Shown: one piece after another, positions 9,743 to 18,552 of the stretch
Numbering within the stretch: the stretch's first letter is position 1
Layout: every line of letters begins with the position of its first letter
NCBI RefSeq assembly: GCF_000317025.1
Contig: NC_019689.1
Span: 447,501 to 511,500, forward strand
Length of the DNA: 64,000 nt
Reading direction: 5' to 3'
DNA from: Pleurocapsa sp. PCC 7327
GTDB taxonomy: Bacteria; Cyanobacteriota; Cyanobacteriia; Cyanobacteriales; Microcystaceae
The notes under the pieces: model-generated
Seen by the model: the letters and a program-made list of their open reading frames with translations, nothing else
What the model was told of the DNA's origin: nothing
Database searches by the model: none
Position numbers and translations under genes: made by a program

Positions 9743-11722
9743 CTAACTTCCAAGAGCAGCTACAGCAACCGATTGTTGGTTATCGAGTTTCGTTTGCATC
9801 AACTGCGTTCCAGGAGAAAGTTTGCCAGTTTGTAACCATTGAGTCACCTCCGTACAAGATTGTGCCCGGCTAAGCCACTCTTTGAGGTTTTCTCCCTCCA
9901 AGGTTTCGCTATCGAGGAGCGCAGTCGCCATCTCTTCGAGCAGATTCCGATTCTTAGCTAAGATCGTCAGCGCGATGTGATGTGCGCTATCGACAATCTC
10001 CTTCACTTCGCGATCGATCTCTTCAGCGACTTTAGGGCTGACCGAACGCCGAGGATTAATAGTTCCTTCCAAAAATTGTTGTTGGGTTCTCTCGAAAGCA
10101 ATAGGTCCGAGTTCATCACTCATCCCGTAGAGAGTGACAAATCGCTCAGCCAGATCGGTGGCTTTTTGAATATCATCGCTCGCTCCCGTGGAAACCTGAC
10201 CGAAGATCAATTCTTCTGCCGAGCGTCCGCCTAAAAGAGTCACAATCCGACCCCGAAGCTCATTTTCGATCATCAAGAAGCGATCTTCCTCCGGTAATTG
10301 TAACGTATAGCCCAAAGCTCCAACTCCACGGGGAACAACCGAGATTTTCTCAACCGTGCCTGCACCTGGCATCAGCGCTCCAATAATCGCATGACCGACT
10401 TCGTGATATGCTACTGTCTTTTTCTCAAGATCGTTCAAGACGCGAGATTTTTTCTCCAGCCCGGTCACAATTCGCTCGATCGCTTCGTTAAAGTCAGTCA
10501 TAGTGACTGTATCGCGGTTCCTCCGGGCTGCTAACAGCGCGGCTTCATTGACGAGATTCGCCAGATCTGCCCCCGCAAACCCTGGCGTGCGGGCTGCCAG
10601 TTTCGCCAAGTCAACATCTTCAGCCAGTTTTACGGTTTTGGAATGGACTCTTAAAATTGCCTCTCGACCGCTTTTATCCGGGCGATCGACGACAACCTGA
10701 CGGTCAAACCGACCAGGGCGCAAGAGCGCCGGATCGAGAATCTCAGGGCGGTTTGTAGCAGCCAAGAGAATAACGCCGGTATTGGGATCGAAGCCATCCA
10801 TTTCGGAGAGAAGTTGGTTGAGGGTTTGTTCTCGCTCCTCGGTGCCGCCTAAAGGAAACCCAGCACCTGCCCGCGATCTGCCAAGAGCGTCCAATTCGTC
10901 AATGAAAACGATGCAGGGGGCTTGTTGCTTTGCCTGCTCAAATAGGTCGCGTACTCGTGCTGCCCCAAGACCGACGAATAATTCAATAAACTCGGAACCT
11001 GAAATGCTGAAAAAGGGAACGCCAGCCTCTCCGGCGATTGCTCTTGCTAGTAAAGTTTTACCCGTTCCTGGGGGACCAACTAGCAACACGCCTTTGGGGA
11101 TTTTAGCACCCAAACGAGTATATTTACCGGCATTTTTGAGAAAATCGACAATCTCTTGCAGTTCTGCTTTCGCTTCATCCACCCCAGCCACATCATCAAA
11201 CGTCACGCCCGTGCTGCCTTCAGAGTAAATACGAGCCTTGCTCTTCCCAATGGTTAAAGCAGCAGGACCAGCCCCTTGACTGCGGCTGAGCAGCCAAGCC
11301 CAAATGCCAACGAAAATAAGAGGTGGGACAACCCAACCCAATACCGTTCGGAGCCAGCCCATACCACTTGGAGGTCGAACAAAGTATTTGACATTATGCT
11401 CCCTTAGCAGCTTGGGCAATTCAAAATCTGTAGGCACGGGAATGGTGTCAAAAACTTGACCGGGTTGAATCCCAGTTCGATCGGCACCGCGATCGGTTTT
11501 CAAAATGTATCGGATTCGTTCGGGACCGATTTCCGCCCGCTCGACCTGACCCGCTTCTACCTGAGCAATAAAATCGCTATAGGCTGTTGTAGGATACCGA
11601 GGTCCTTGCAATAAAAACAAATTAAAAAGAATAAGGAGCGCGAATAGGAGAATCAAGCTGCCGCCAAACTGCTTTGGCTCAGGCATTTTCAGACGACGAT
11701 TGTTATTTGTATCGATAGGCAT
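9743..11722 (-). CDS. ftsH: ATP-dependent zinc metalloprotease FtsH
   Basis: A 659-residue membrane-anchored AAA+ protease. Two membrane segments (about 20-40 and 123-145) flank a periplasmic or lumenal domain; Walker A is GPPGTGKT at 216-223, Walker [12 protein letters not shown], the second region of homology [21 protein letters not shown], and the zinc site HEVGH. The ATG at 11722 has AGGAG upstream and is the preferred start. It is the third gene of a minus-strand group after hsp20 and dnaK (90-base gap from dnaK), which fits a shared role in protein quality control. Cyanobacteria carry several FtsH paralogues; which one this is cannot be settled here. Confidence 0.96.
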   Translation of the reverse strand: MPIDTNNNRRLKMPEPKQFGGSLILLFALLILFNLFLLQGPRYPTTAYSDFIAQVEAGQVERAEIGPERIRYILKTDRGADRTGIQPGQVFDTIPVPTDFELPKLLREHNVKYFVRPPSGMGWLRTVLGWVVPPLIFVGIWAWLLSRSQGAGPAALTIGKSKARIYSEGSTGVTFDDVAGVDEAKAELQEIVDFLKNAGKYTRLGAKIPKGVLLVGPPGTGKTLLARAIAGEAGVPFFSISGSEFIELFVGLGAARVRDLFEQAKQQAPCIVFIDELDALGRSRAGAGFPLGGTEEREQTLNQLLSEMDGFDPNTGVILLAATNRPEILDPALLRPGRFDRQVVVDRPDKSGREAILRVHSKTVKLAEDVDLAKLAARTPGFAGADLANLVNEAALLAARRNRDTVTMTDFNEAIERIVTGLEKKSRVLNDLEKKTVAYHEVGHAIIGALMPGAGTVEKISVVPRGVGALGYTLQLPEEDRFLMIENELRGRIVTLLGGRSAEELIFGQVSTGASDDIQKATDLAERFVTLYGMSDELGPIAFERTQQQFLEGTINPRRSVSPKVAEEIDREVKEIVDSAHHIALTILAKNRNLLEEMATALLDSETLEGENLKEWLSRAQSCTEVTQWLQTGKLSPGTQLMQTKLDNQQSVAVAALGS

Positions 11723-11812
11723 TGCTAGTAGCTCCTTGTCAAATCAATTGAGTAATGTGTCCTACTTGCACGGCGCGATCGCTAGTGCCGATGAATTTTT
11801 AACCTTTGTGGA

Positions 11813-13684
11813 TTACTTGTTTTCCACAAAGTCGGCATCGATAACATCATTGCCGCCAGCCGTTCCGCCCGTCGCGCTTCCAGCTTGAGCGTAAATGTTG
11901 CTGCCTACTTGCATGAGCAGCTGCTGCAACTCGTTAGTGAGAGACTTCATCCGATCGTAGTTTTCTTGGTTAATCGCTTCGCGCAAATCCTTCACCAATC
12001 CCTCTACTCGGCTCTTATCGGCAGCACTGACGCGATCGCCCAAATCTCGGAGTTGTTTCTCGGCTTGATAGGCGGCAGAGTCTGCCAGATTCTTGGTATC
12101 GATTTGTTCGCGGCGCTTTCTGTCTTCGGCTGCATGGGATTCGGCATCTCGTACCATGCGTTCCACTTCATTTTTCGGTAACGTGGAAGCACCCGTAATC
12201 GAAATCGACTGCTGTTTGCCCGTGCCCCGATCTCTGGCAGTAACTGAGAGGATGCCATTAGCATCGATATCGAAGGTAACTTCAATCTGCGGTACGCCTC
12301 TGGGAGCCGGAGGAATTCCCATCAAGTGGAATGTACCCAGACTCTTATTGTCTTTGGCTAATTCTCGTTCGCCTTGGAGGACGTGAACTTCTACGTCCGT
12401 CTGCCCGTCCGCCGCCGTGGAGAAGATCTCCGATTTCTTGGTAGGAATCGTGGTATTGCGAGGAATAATCTTGGTCATTACGCCGCCTAGGGTTTCCACG
12501 CCCAAGGATAGGGGCGTAACATCGAGCAGCAAGATGTCGGACACTTCACCTGCTAGAACGCCCGCTTGAATTGCAGCACCGACGGCGACGACTTCATCGG
12601 GGTTAACGCCTTGGCAGGGTTCCTTACCCGTCATTTGCCGCACGAGAGCTTGAACGGCTGGCATGCGCGTCGCACCGCCGACTAGGACTACCTCATCGAT
12701 GTCGGCAGTCGTGAGTTTAGCATCTTGAAGCGCCTGTTGCACTGGCTTGCGGCAGCGATCGATGAGGTCGGAACACATCTGCTCGAATTGTGCCCGCGTC
12801 AGGGTCATTTCTAGGTGTTTTGGTCCTTCGTGGGTAGCAGTGATAAAAGGCAGGTTAATATTAGTTTGAGTGGCACTCGAAAGCTCGATCTTAGCTTTCT
12901 CTGCTGCTTCCGTCAGCCGCTGCAACGCTTGCCTATCTTTGCGCAGGTCGATGCCTTCGTTGCGCTTAAACTCGTCAGCCAGCCAATCGACAATTTTTTT
13001 ATCGAAGTCATCGCCGCCGAGGTGCGTGTCGCCGCTAGTAGATTTCACTTCAAAGACTCCATCGCCCACTTCGAGGATGGATACGTCGAAAGTGCCACCG
13101 CCGAGGTCAAAGACGAGAATAGTTTCATTCGTCTTTTTATCTAAACCGTAGGCGAGGGCAGCTGCTGTAGGTTCGTTGATGATGCGCAGAACTTCGAGAC
13201 CAGCGATTTTTCCCGCGTCTTTAGTGGCTTGCCGTTGGGAGTCATTGAAGTAAGCAGGAACAGTAATCACTGCTTGAGTGACTTTTTCTCCCAAATATTT
13301 GCTTGCGTCCTCAGCCAGCTTGCGCAGCACTTGAGCAGAAATCTCTTCGGGGGCAAATTGTTTGCCGGCGACGGGGCAATTGAGTTTGACGTTGCCGTTG
13401 CTGTCGCGCAGGACTTTGTAAGAGACTTCGGTTGCTTCGTGGGTAACTTCATCATATTTGCGACCGACGAAGCGCTTGATCGAATAAAATGTATTTTCTG
13501 GGTTCATTACCGCTTGGCGTTTGGCAATTTGACCGACCAAGCGATCGCCCGTTTTGGTATATGCGACGACGGAGGGAGTAGTACGCTGTCCTTCGGCATT
13601 AGCAATGACCGTTGGCTGTCCTCCCTCCATAACAGCAATGCAAGAGTTTGTCGTTCCTAAATCGATTCCAACTACTTTTGGCAT
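11813..13684 (-). CDS. dnaK: chaperone DnaK (Hsp70)
   Basis: A 623-residue Hsp70 beginning [15 protein letters not shown]. The nucleotide-binding domain has the phosphate loops [12 protein letters not shown] and the adenosine motif [12 protein letters not shown]; the substrate-binding domain and helical lid follow, ending in [10 protein letters not shown]. An in-frame GTG at 13714 would add ten residues that do not fit the family; the ATG at 13684 has GGGAGA upstream. The cyanobacterial genome probably holds more than one DnaK. It lies between hsp20 and ftsH on the same strand; no dnaJ or grpE is adjacent. Confidence 0.97.
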   Translation of the reverse strand: MPKVVGIDLGTTNSCIAVMEGGQPTVIANAEGQRTTPSVVAYTKTGDRLVGQIAKRQAVMNPENTFYSIKRFVGRKYDEVTHEATEVSYKVLRDSNGNVKLNCPVAGKQFAPEEISAQVLRKLAEDASKYLGEKVTQAVITVPAYFNDSQRQATKDAGKIAGLEVLRIINEPTAAALAYGLDKKTNETILVFDLGGGTFDVSILEVGDGVFEVKSTSGDTHLGGDDFDKKIVDWLADEFKRNEGIDLRKDRQALQRLTEAAEKAKIELSSATQTNINLPFITATHEGPKHLEMTLTRAQFEQMCSDLIDRCRKPVQQALQDAKLTTADIDEVVLVGGATRMPAVQALVRQMTGKEPCQGVNPDEVVAVGAAIQAGVLAGEVSDILLLDVTPLSLGVETLGGVMTKIIPRNTTIPTKKSEIFSTAADGQTDVEVHVLQGERELAKDNKSLGTFHLMGIPPAPRGVPQIEVTFDIDANGILSVTARDRGTGKQQSISITGASTLPKNEVERMVRDAESHAAEDRKRREQIDTKNLADSAAYQAEKQLRDLGDRVSAADKSRVEGLVKDLREAINQENYDRMKSLTNELQQLLMQVGSNIYAQAGSATGGTAGGNDVIDADFVENK

Positions 13685-13799
13685 ACACGTTCTCTCCCCA
13701 GCCAATCGTTGCATTTAGAAAAGAATAGGGTTGACAGGACTGGTAGTGAAAATTAAGTTACCAATCCTGTTCGCTTCGCAAGTGAATCTCTAACCTAAC

Positions 13800-13851
13800 C
13801 GAGTGCAAGATAGTCCGCCGTTGCATGGCGGAGCCTGAAAAGCACTTCGTC
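13800..13851 (-). repeat. 50-bp palindromic dispersed element (copy 1, inverted)
   Basis: Lies between hsp20 and dnaK, three bases after the hsp20 stop. Its reverse complement matches the units at 53603-53653 and 59001-59050: it starts GACGAAGTGC, contains CAGGCTCCGCC and ends near TTGCACTCG. The core forms a stem TCCGCC (13814-13819) with GGCGGA (13827-13832). It could act as a hairpin between hsp20 and dnaK. Confidence 0.8.
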
Positions 13852-13853
13852 AA

Positions 13854-14375
13854 TTAAGCAACGCTAACCTTGACGACTTTGTGTTTTTCTGTCTCGGTTT
13901 TCGGCATAGTGAGACTCAAGACCCCGTTTTTGTATTCGGCTTGAACTTTGTCGGTTTGAATGTGGGCAGGTAATGGAATCGTTCGCTCGAACTTGCCATA
14001 GTAGAATTCAGAGCGAGTGACTCCTATTCCTTCAGTCTTAGTGGCAGACTTGCGCTCGCCGCTAATCGAAACCGAGTCAGCGGTCACTTCAATGTTGAGA
14101 TCTTTAGCTTCCAAACCTGGGACTTCGAGTTTGAGGTGAATCTCGCTGTCGGTTTCTTCCATTTCAGCAACAGGAACGCCAAAAGAAAGCGCTCTTCCGC
14201 CATCGGGCATCAATCTTTCAAACAAGCGATTCATGCGCTGTTGTATGCGTTCCATTTCCCGCCAGGGTTCCCAACGTTCGATTTCTCGGAAAGGTTCCCA
14301 ACGTTCGATTTCTCGGAAAGGTTCCCAACGTTCGATTTCTCGGAAAGGTTCCCAACGAAAACGAATAAGTGACAT
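13854..14375 (-). CDS. hspA: small heat shock protein Hsp20 with tandem N-terminal repeats
   Basis: A 173-residue small heat shock protein. Residues from about 60 to the end form the alpha-crystallin domain, with the A-x-Y-x-N-G-V-L signature in YKNGVLSLTMPKTE, and the protein ends in a short tail. The N-terminus repeats WEPFREIER three times, then WEPWREMER; usual cyanobacterial HspA has one such unit. The repeats come from a 27-bp DNA tandem repeat. GGAGG lies 7 bases before the ATG and can pair with an upstream CTCC. It heads a minus-strand hsp20-dnaK-ftsH group. The repeats may change oligomer assembly or client binding, which is inference. Confidence 0.95.
   Translation of the reverse strand: MSLIRFRWEPFREIERWEPFREIERWEPFREIERWEPWREMERIQQRMNRLFERLMPDGGRALSFGVPVAEMEETDSEIHLKLEVPGLEAKDLNIEVTADSVSISGERKSATKTEGIGVTRSEFYYGKFERTIPLPAHIQTDKVQAEYKNGVLSLTMPKTETEKHKVVKVSVA
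14266..14357 (-). repeat. 27-bp tandem repeat inside hsp20
   Basis: Three identical 27-bp units (14266-14292, 14293-14319, 14320-14346) and an 11-base fourth start (14347-14357). Because 27 is a multiple of three, each unit encodes nine residues of the Hsp20 N-terminus. Perfect identity points to a recent expansion or ongoing slippage. Confidence 0.97.
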
Positions 14376-14381
14376 AACTAC

Positions 14382-14398
14382 ACCTCCAATCTTGGAGT
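14382..14398 (-). promoter_or_regulatory. possible RNA thermometer hairpin over the hsp20 ribosome-binding site
   Basis: In the hsp20 leader, CTCCA pairs with TGGAG across a 4-base AGAT loop, so most of the Shine-Dalgarno GGAGG (14383-14387) is in the stem. Short hairpins of this type control hsp17 of Synechocystis as RNA thermometers (established for that gene). Here it is read from sequence only. Confidence 0.5.
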
Positions 14399-14407
14399 TT
14401 TTTCATG

Positions 14408-14431
14408 GGAGGCTTAAGCTCAAGCTTCCCG
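14408..14431 (-). promoter_or_regulatory. second hairpin in the hsp20 leader
   Basis: GGGAGGCTT and AAGCTTCCC form a 9-bp stem (one G-U pair) around a 6-base loop, 33-56 bases upstream of the hsp20 ATG. It could be a 5' leader stabiliser or an upper arm of the thermometer; no function is shown. Confidence 0.4.
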
Positions 14432-14616
14432 ATTCGTCGGAAATTGGTAAGGTTTTTCAATTCCAGGTTTCGATTTCGGGAAGCTCGATCTCAGGTTTCC
14501 CAGTTACAAGCTAACAAGAAAATCTCGGTGCACTAGGTTCGGTTCTCTGGCTAAAGCGATCGCAATTTCCGTACCCCGACCATACTGATGAATTTTCTTA
14601 TGGTTCGCATCTTATC

Positions 14617-14701
14617 CCATTTCTAAAAAAGAACGCTATAGATGCTCGATGAAAAAGCCTTACACACAGAGCTGCTGACTAATTGCGAACTGATAATTGC
14701 C
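14617..14701 (+). repeat. dispersed repeat, partial copy
   Basis: Shares CCATTTCTAAAAAAGAACGC and the following stretch (GATGCTCGA, GAAAAAG, TTACAC, CAGAG, GACTAATTG) with 53311-53375, and its second half with 58831-58865. It lies in the spacer between hsp20 and hmgA. The rest of the 14376-14764 spacer shows no gene. Confidence 0.8.
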
Positions 14702-14764
14702 AACCGACGCGGACTTCCACGAAGTGGAGGAGCATCGGCGAATTGGTATTAGATCTTGTTTAGG

Positions 14765-15925
14765 TTATTGCCCTCTCCAACTGTAGGGGTAGTCTTTGTC
14801 CTCTAAGGCAGCCGCGTATTGCGTGAGCTTCAGCGGACGAAAGGTATCGATCATTACGGCGAGTTCGTCAGTCCGTTCCTTGCCGATAGAACCCTCGTAA
14901 GTTCCTGGGTGAGGACCGTGGGGAATGCCGCCGGGATGAATGGTAATTGATGCCCGCTCGATTCCTTTGCGCGACATGAAGTTCCCCTCAACGTAGTAAA
15001 GAACTTCATCCGAATCGACGTTGGAATGGTTGTATGGAGCCGGAATCGCCAAAGGGTGATAGTCGAACAGCCGAGGGACGAAAGAACACACAACAAAGCC
15101 AGGACCTTCAAAAGTTTGATGCACGGTCGGCGGTTGGTGAACCCGACCTGTAATTGGCTCAAAATCCTCGATATTGAAGGCATAGGGCCAAAGATGACCA
15201 TCCCAACCGACCACATCGAGGGGATGATAGCGATAAAAGTAGCGGGTAATGCGATCGCGAGCTTTGACTCGAATCTCGAACTCGCCTTCTTCGTCGTGGG
15301 CAATCAGTTCCTCTGGCGGGCGAATGTCGCGCTCGCAATAGGGAGAGTGTTCTAGAAATTGACCGTAACGATTGAGATAGCGGGCGGGCGGTTCGACGTG
15401 CCCATTGGCTTCGATAACCAGCATTCGCTGTTGGCTACCTTCATCGGGAAGGATGCGCCAAAGCACTCCGGTAGGAATCACTAAATAATCACCCGGTCGG
15501 TAGCGAAGAATTCCGAATTGACTCTCTAGTACGCCGCTGCCTTCGTGGATGAAAATGACCTCATCGCCGTGGGCAAAACGATACCAGTAGGACATCAGTT
15601 CCGTCGGTCGCGCCACTGAGATGCAGACGTTGTCATTAGCTGCGAGCGGAACTCTTGCCGCGATCGCATCGCCCCCAGTGGCTACAGTTGCCGCACGCAG
15701 ATGGCGGGGATGCAATGCTCCTGGTTCTTCATAGGGGATTTCTAGTACGCTATCGAGCAATAGTTTATCGAGCTGGGTAGGCGGGTGCAGGTGGTAGAGC
15801 AGAGATTGCACGCCCGAAAAGCCGCGAGTGCTAATCAACTCTTCGCGATACAAAGATCCGTCGGCTTGACGAAATTGCGTATGCCGCTTGTGGGGAATGC
15901 GTCCTAACTTGTAGTAGTAAGTCAT
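14765..15925 (-). CDS. hmgA: homogentisate 1,2-dioxygenase
   Basis: A 386-residue cupin-type iron dioxygenase that opens the homogentisate ring to maleylacetoacetate. Typical family blocks are visible: the N-terminal YYYKLGRIPHKRHTQFR, the GDYLVIPTGVLWR cupin strand, and the metal region with HSNVDSDEVLYYVEGNF (His, Glu) and GGIPHGPHPGTYEG (His). The length is slightly below that of animal enzymes. An open frame extends to 15961, but the ATG at 15925 fits the family start. It follows hpd on the same strand with an 84-base gap, so product and substrate steps are probably cotranscribed. Confidence 0.93.
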   Translation of the reverse strand: MTYYYKLGRIPHKRHTQFRQADGSLYREELISTRGFSGVQSLLYHLHPPTQLDKLLLDSVLEIPYEEPGALHPRHLRAATVATGGDAIAARVPLAANDNVCISVARPTELMSYWYRFAHGDEVIFIHEGSGVLESQFGILRYRPGDYLVIPTGVLWRILPDEGSQQRMLVIEANGHVEPPARYLNRYGQFLEHSPYCERDIRPPEELIAHDEEGEFEIRVKARDRITRYFYRYHPLDVVGWDGHLWPYAFNIEDFEPITGRVHQPPTVHQTFEGPGFVVCSFVPRLFDYHPLAIPAPYNHSNVDSDEVLYYVEGNFMSRKGIERASITIHPGGIPHGPHPGTYEGSIGKERTDELAVMIDTFRPLKLTQYAAALEDKDYPYSWRGQ

Positions 15926-16009
15926 GGTTTCATCCCTGTGCTTTGTCTGTTTCCTATCCATCTAAGGCAAAAAGGACAAGTGAGAAGTCAGTATTTTGCC
16001 TTTTTCCTT

Positions 16010-17104
16010 CTATAGATTGCCCCGCATCGCCTGTTCGCGCTCGATCGCCTCGAACAAAGCTTTAAAATTCCCCTCACCAAAGCCCTGCGCTCCGTGCCGT
16101 TCGATTATCTCGAAGAATAGCGTCGGTCGATCTTGCACGGGTTGGGTGAAAATCTGGAGTAAATACCCTTCTTCATCCCGATCTACCAGAATTCCCAATT
16201 CTGCTAGCTTATCGATCGGCTCGTCGATCTTGCCGACTCGTTTCTCCAAGTTCTCGTAATAGGTTTTCGGGGTGTCGAGAAACTCAACTCCTGCCGCCTT
16301 GAGCTGGGCGACTGTCGCGATAATATCGTCAGTAGCGAGAGCAACGTGTTGAATTCCCGGACCGCAATGGTATTCCAAATACTCTTGGATCTGGGATTTC
16401 CGTTTGCCCCCGGCAGGCTCGTTGATCGGCAATTTAATTTTGCCCGTATTGTCCTGCATTACTTTAGACATTAATGCCGAGTACTCTGTCGAGATCGTTT
16501 TCTCGTCAAAATGTACCAATAGGCTAAAGCCCATCGTGTCGGCAAAAAACTTTGCCCAGCGCTCCATGCCGCCGACTTCAACGTTTCCGACTACGTGGTC
16601 GATCGCTTTTAGTTTCGTCTCATAAGAGAGAGGGCGATCGCTGTAACGAGACTCGAAACCCGGTGCAAACGCCCCAGAATAATCGCTGCGATCGACGAAT
16701 TTGATTAATACGTCTCCGTAGGCGTGGATAGCGGCGTAGCGGAAGATCCCGCGCCCGTCTTCTTCTTCAGTCGGCGCGATCGCGGTTTCGGCTCCTCGCT
16801 CGACTGCCGCTTTGTAGGCATCGACAGCATCCGGAACTTCTATGGCAATGACGGCTACGCCATCTCCATGCTTGAGAACGCTTTTTGAGATTGGGTGGTC
16901 TGGATTCAGCCCCGTACTCAAAACAAAGCGGACATCTCCTTGCTCCATTACATAAGAAGCGGTTTCGCGGCTGCCAGTTTCCAGACCCCGGTATGCCGTA
17001 TTGGTGAATCCGAAACATTTTGAGTAATAGAACGCTGCCTGCTTGGCGTTGCCGACATAGAACTCAAGATGGTCGAATCCCTTAATAGGAAAAAAGTCGC
17101 TCAT
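16010..17104 (-). CDS. hpd: 4-hydroxyphenylpyruvate dioxygenase
   Basis: A 364-residue two-module vicinal-oxygen-chelate enzyme that converts 4-hydroxyphenylpyruvate to homogentisate. The iron ligands of the family are present: His170 (KAIDHVVGNV), His253 (GIQHVALATDDI) and Glu332 (LFFEIIERHG), and the C-terminal helix GFGEGNFKALFEAIEREQ is conserved. GGAGA precedes the ATG. Homogentisate can serve tocopherol synthesis, but here hpd is followed by hmgA, which commits it to breakdown. It diverges from an Lrp/AsnC-type regulator gene, its likely controller. Confidence 0.95.
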   Translation of the reverse strand: MSDFFPIKGFDHLEFYVGNAKQAAFYYSKCFGFTNTAYRGLETGSRETASYVMEQGDVRFVLSTGLNPDHPISKSVLKHGDGVAVIAIEVPDAVDAYKAAVERGAETAIAPTEEEDGRGIFRYAAIHAYGDVLIKFVDRSDYSGAFAPGFESRYSDRPLSYETKLKAIDHVVGNVEVGGMERWAKFFADTMGFSLLVHFDEKTISTEYSALMSKVMQDNTGKIKLPINEPAGGKRKSQIQEYLEYHCGPGIQHVALATDDIIATVAQLKAAGVEFLDTPKTYYENLEKRVGKIDEPIDKLAELGILVDRDEEGYLLQIFTQPVQDRPTLFFEIIERHGAQGFGEGNFKALFEAIEREQAMRGNL

Positions 17105-17399
17105 TTGAATTTCTCCTTTAAAGCAGTCTTTAGGACTGCCTTTCTCGATGTTGTTGGGAGAGCAATTGGGGATGGGGATACTCAGACGCAGACTTAGATG
17201 CTTGCTAGAAATCGAAAGCTGGTTTTTAATGGCTTGACCTTTAGTTGCGTTAATTAACTAAAAGCCTTTAATAAGATTATAAATTTTATTTTTAAAGTTA
17301 TGAAAGTATCGATCGTTACCTTATATACTTTGATTTGATTCGATCTTCTACCAATGTATCCGTCGAACATCCTCGAACGAGTCTAACTGGAGAGATAAA
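17105..17399. promoter_or_regulatory. divergent control region between hpd and the Lrp/AsnC-type regulator
   Basis: AT-rich spacer between divergent genes. It holds an inverted repeat TTAGTT (17241-17246) and AACTAA (17256-17261) with a 9-base spacer containing GTTAATT, followed by A/T tracts to about 17300. The size and symmetry suit a site for an Lrp/AsnC-family dimer; promoter elements cannot be fixed by eye. Confidence 0.45.
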
Positions 17400-17954
17400 T
17401 TGCTAAAGAACAACACTAAGGTAAAGCCAGCGCCAAAAAACGCCGAACAACTTCAACAGTTGGATGAGATAGACCGACAGATCTTGCACCTGTTGCAAAA
17501 CAACAGCCGGATCCCTAGCGCTGAATTGGCTCGTCGGGTCAATCTCTCAGCGCCGGGACTGCAAAAAAGACTGAAGAAGCTTGAAGAAAGCGGCATCATT
17601 GAAGGTTACGTTACGTTGGTCAATCGCGAGGCGATAGGTTTAGACTTGTTATGTTTTGCACAGATAACGCTTGCCCACCATCAACCTGAATATGTCGGGC
17701 AATTTTGCGATCGCGTCAAGGAATTACCAGAAGTCCTAGAATGTCACCACCTTACTGGCGAATTTGATTATCTGCTGAAAGTAGTTGTCTCCAATCGCCA
17801 GCATCTAGAAAGGTTTTTGTTCGACAAAATTACTCGCATTCCAGGTGTGGATAAGATTCGTACTAGCATCGTTCTCAACGAAATCAAAGCATCTACTTCA
17901 TTGCCATTGTCTGAAGCTGCAATTGACAGCGTGAGTTTGAGCGAAAATGAATAA
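17400..17954 (+). CDS. Lrp/AsnC-family transcriptional regulator
   Basis: A 184-residue regulator. An N-terminal winged helix-turn-helix (about 25-75, with the recognition part NLSAPGLQKRLKKLEESGII) is followed by the RAM/AsnC effector domain (about 85-165). Members bind amino acids and act as octameric local regulators. The frame starts at TTG 17400 with GGAGAG just upstream; no in-frame ATG fits. Being divergent from hpd-hmgA and upstream of the genes leading to fahA, it probably senses tyrosine, phenylalanine or a pathway intermediate. That role is inferred from position. Confidence 0.88.
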   Translation: MLKNNTKVKPAPKNAEQLQQLDEIDRQILHLLQNNSRIPSAELARRVNLSAPGLQKRLKKLEESGIIEGYVTLVNREAIGLDLLCFAQITLAHHQPEYVGQFCDRVKELPEVLECHHLTGEFDYLLKVVVSNRQHLERFLFDKITRIPGVDKIRTSIVLNEIKASTSLPLSEAAIDSVSLSENE

Positions 17955-17984
17955 TGTAGGCTCAGACCTCTTGTTGGAGTTACC

Positions 17985-18539
17985 ATGTCTGGTTTAAAGG
18001 TTAAAGATCTCGAAAGATTGCAAGCTCAAAATCCCGAACTTCGGATGGAATTAGTGGGTGGGAAGATTATTGTTATGAGTCCGTCTGGATTGGAATCGGA
18101 CGAAGTTGCCGCAGCCATTGTTACTGAACTGAACAACTGGGTTAGACCTCGTAGGTTAGGGCGCGTCACAGCTTCGAGTGCCGGGTTTGTCTTGCCTAAT
18201 GAAGATGGGGATGTCCGTGCGCCAGATGCCTCATTTATTCGTGCCGAACGGTTAAAACGAACGACTGAAGATTATGCCCAACTCGTGCCCGATCTGATGT
18301 TCGAGGTCAAATCGAAAACAGATACGCTTCAAAAACTGCGCGACAAAATTCAGGAGTTTCTGAGATTGGGCACGCAAGTTGGGGTGTTGGTCGATCCGCG
18401 AACCCGCACCATGGAGGTGTATCGCCCTGGGATGGAAAATCCAGAGGTTTTAGGCAATGGAGATATATTGACGGTGCCGGAGTTGCTTCCTGGCTGGGAA
18501 CTGGCAGTTGCCAGTATTTGGGCACCGGAATTTGAGTAG
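17985..18539 (+). CDS. Uma2-family (DUF820) putative nuclease
   Basis: A 184-residue protein of the Uma2/DUF820 family, which is greatly expanded in cyanobacteria and has a restriction-endonuclease-like fold. The motif residues are visible: RMELVGGKI near the start, RAPDASFI (Asp of the active site), and LMFEVKSKTDTLQKLRDK (Glu-x-Lys), then VGVLVDPRTRTMEVYRPG. GGAG precedes the ATG. It lies 30 bases after the regulator and 13 bases before the unknown gene at 18553, so it seems to be part of this transcription unit although no link to tyrosine breakdown is known. Confidence 0.85.
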   Translation: MSGLKVKDLERLQAQNPELRMELVGGKIIVMSPSGLESDEVAAAIVTELNNWVRPRRLGRVTASSAGFVLPNEDGDVRAPDASFIRAERLKRTTEDYAQLVPDLMFEVKSKTDTLQKLRDKIQEFLRLGTQVGVLVDPRTRTMEVYRPGMENPEVLGNGDILTVPELLPGWELAVASIWAPEFE

Positions 18540-18552
18540 AAAGTGAGGCTTT

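Noticed and set aside
13229-13660. 143-codon frame opposite dnaK
   Set aside because: Long antisense frames are common opposite dnaK because of codon bias; no independent support.
14266-14357. Regular 27-bp repeats as a small CRISPR array
   Set aside because: The units are directly adjacent with no spacers and lie in frame in hsp20.
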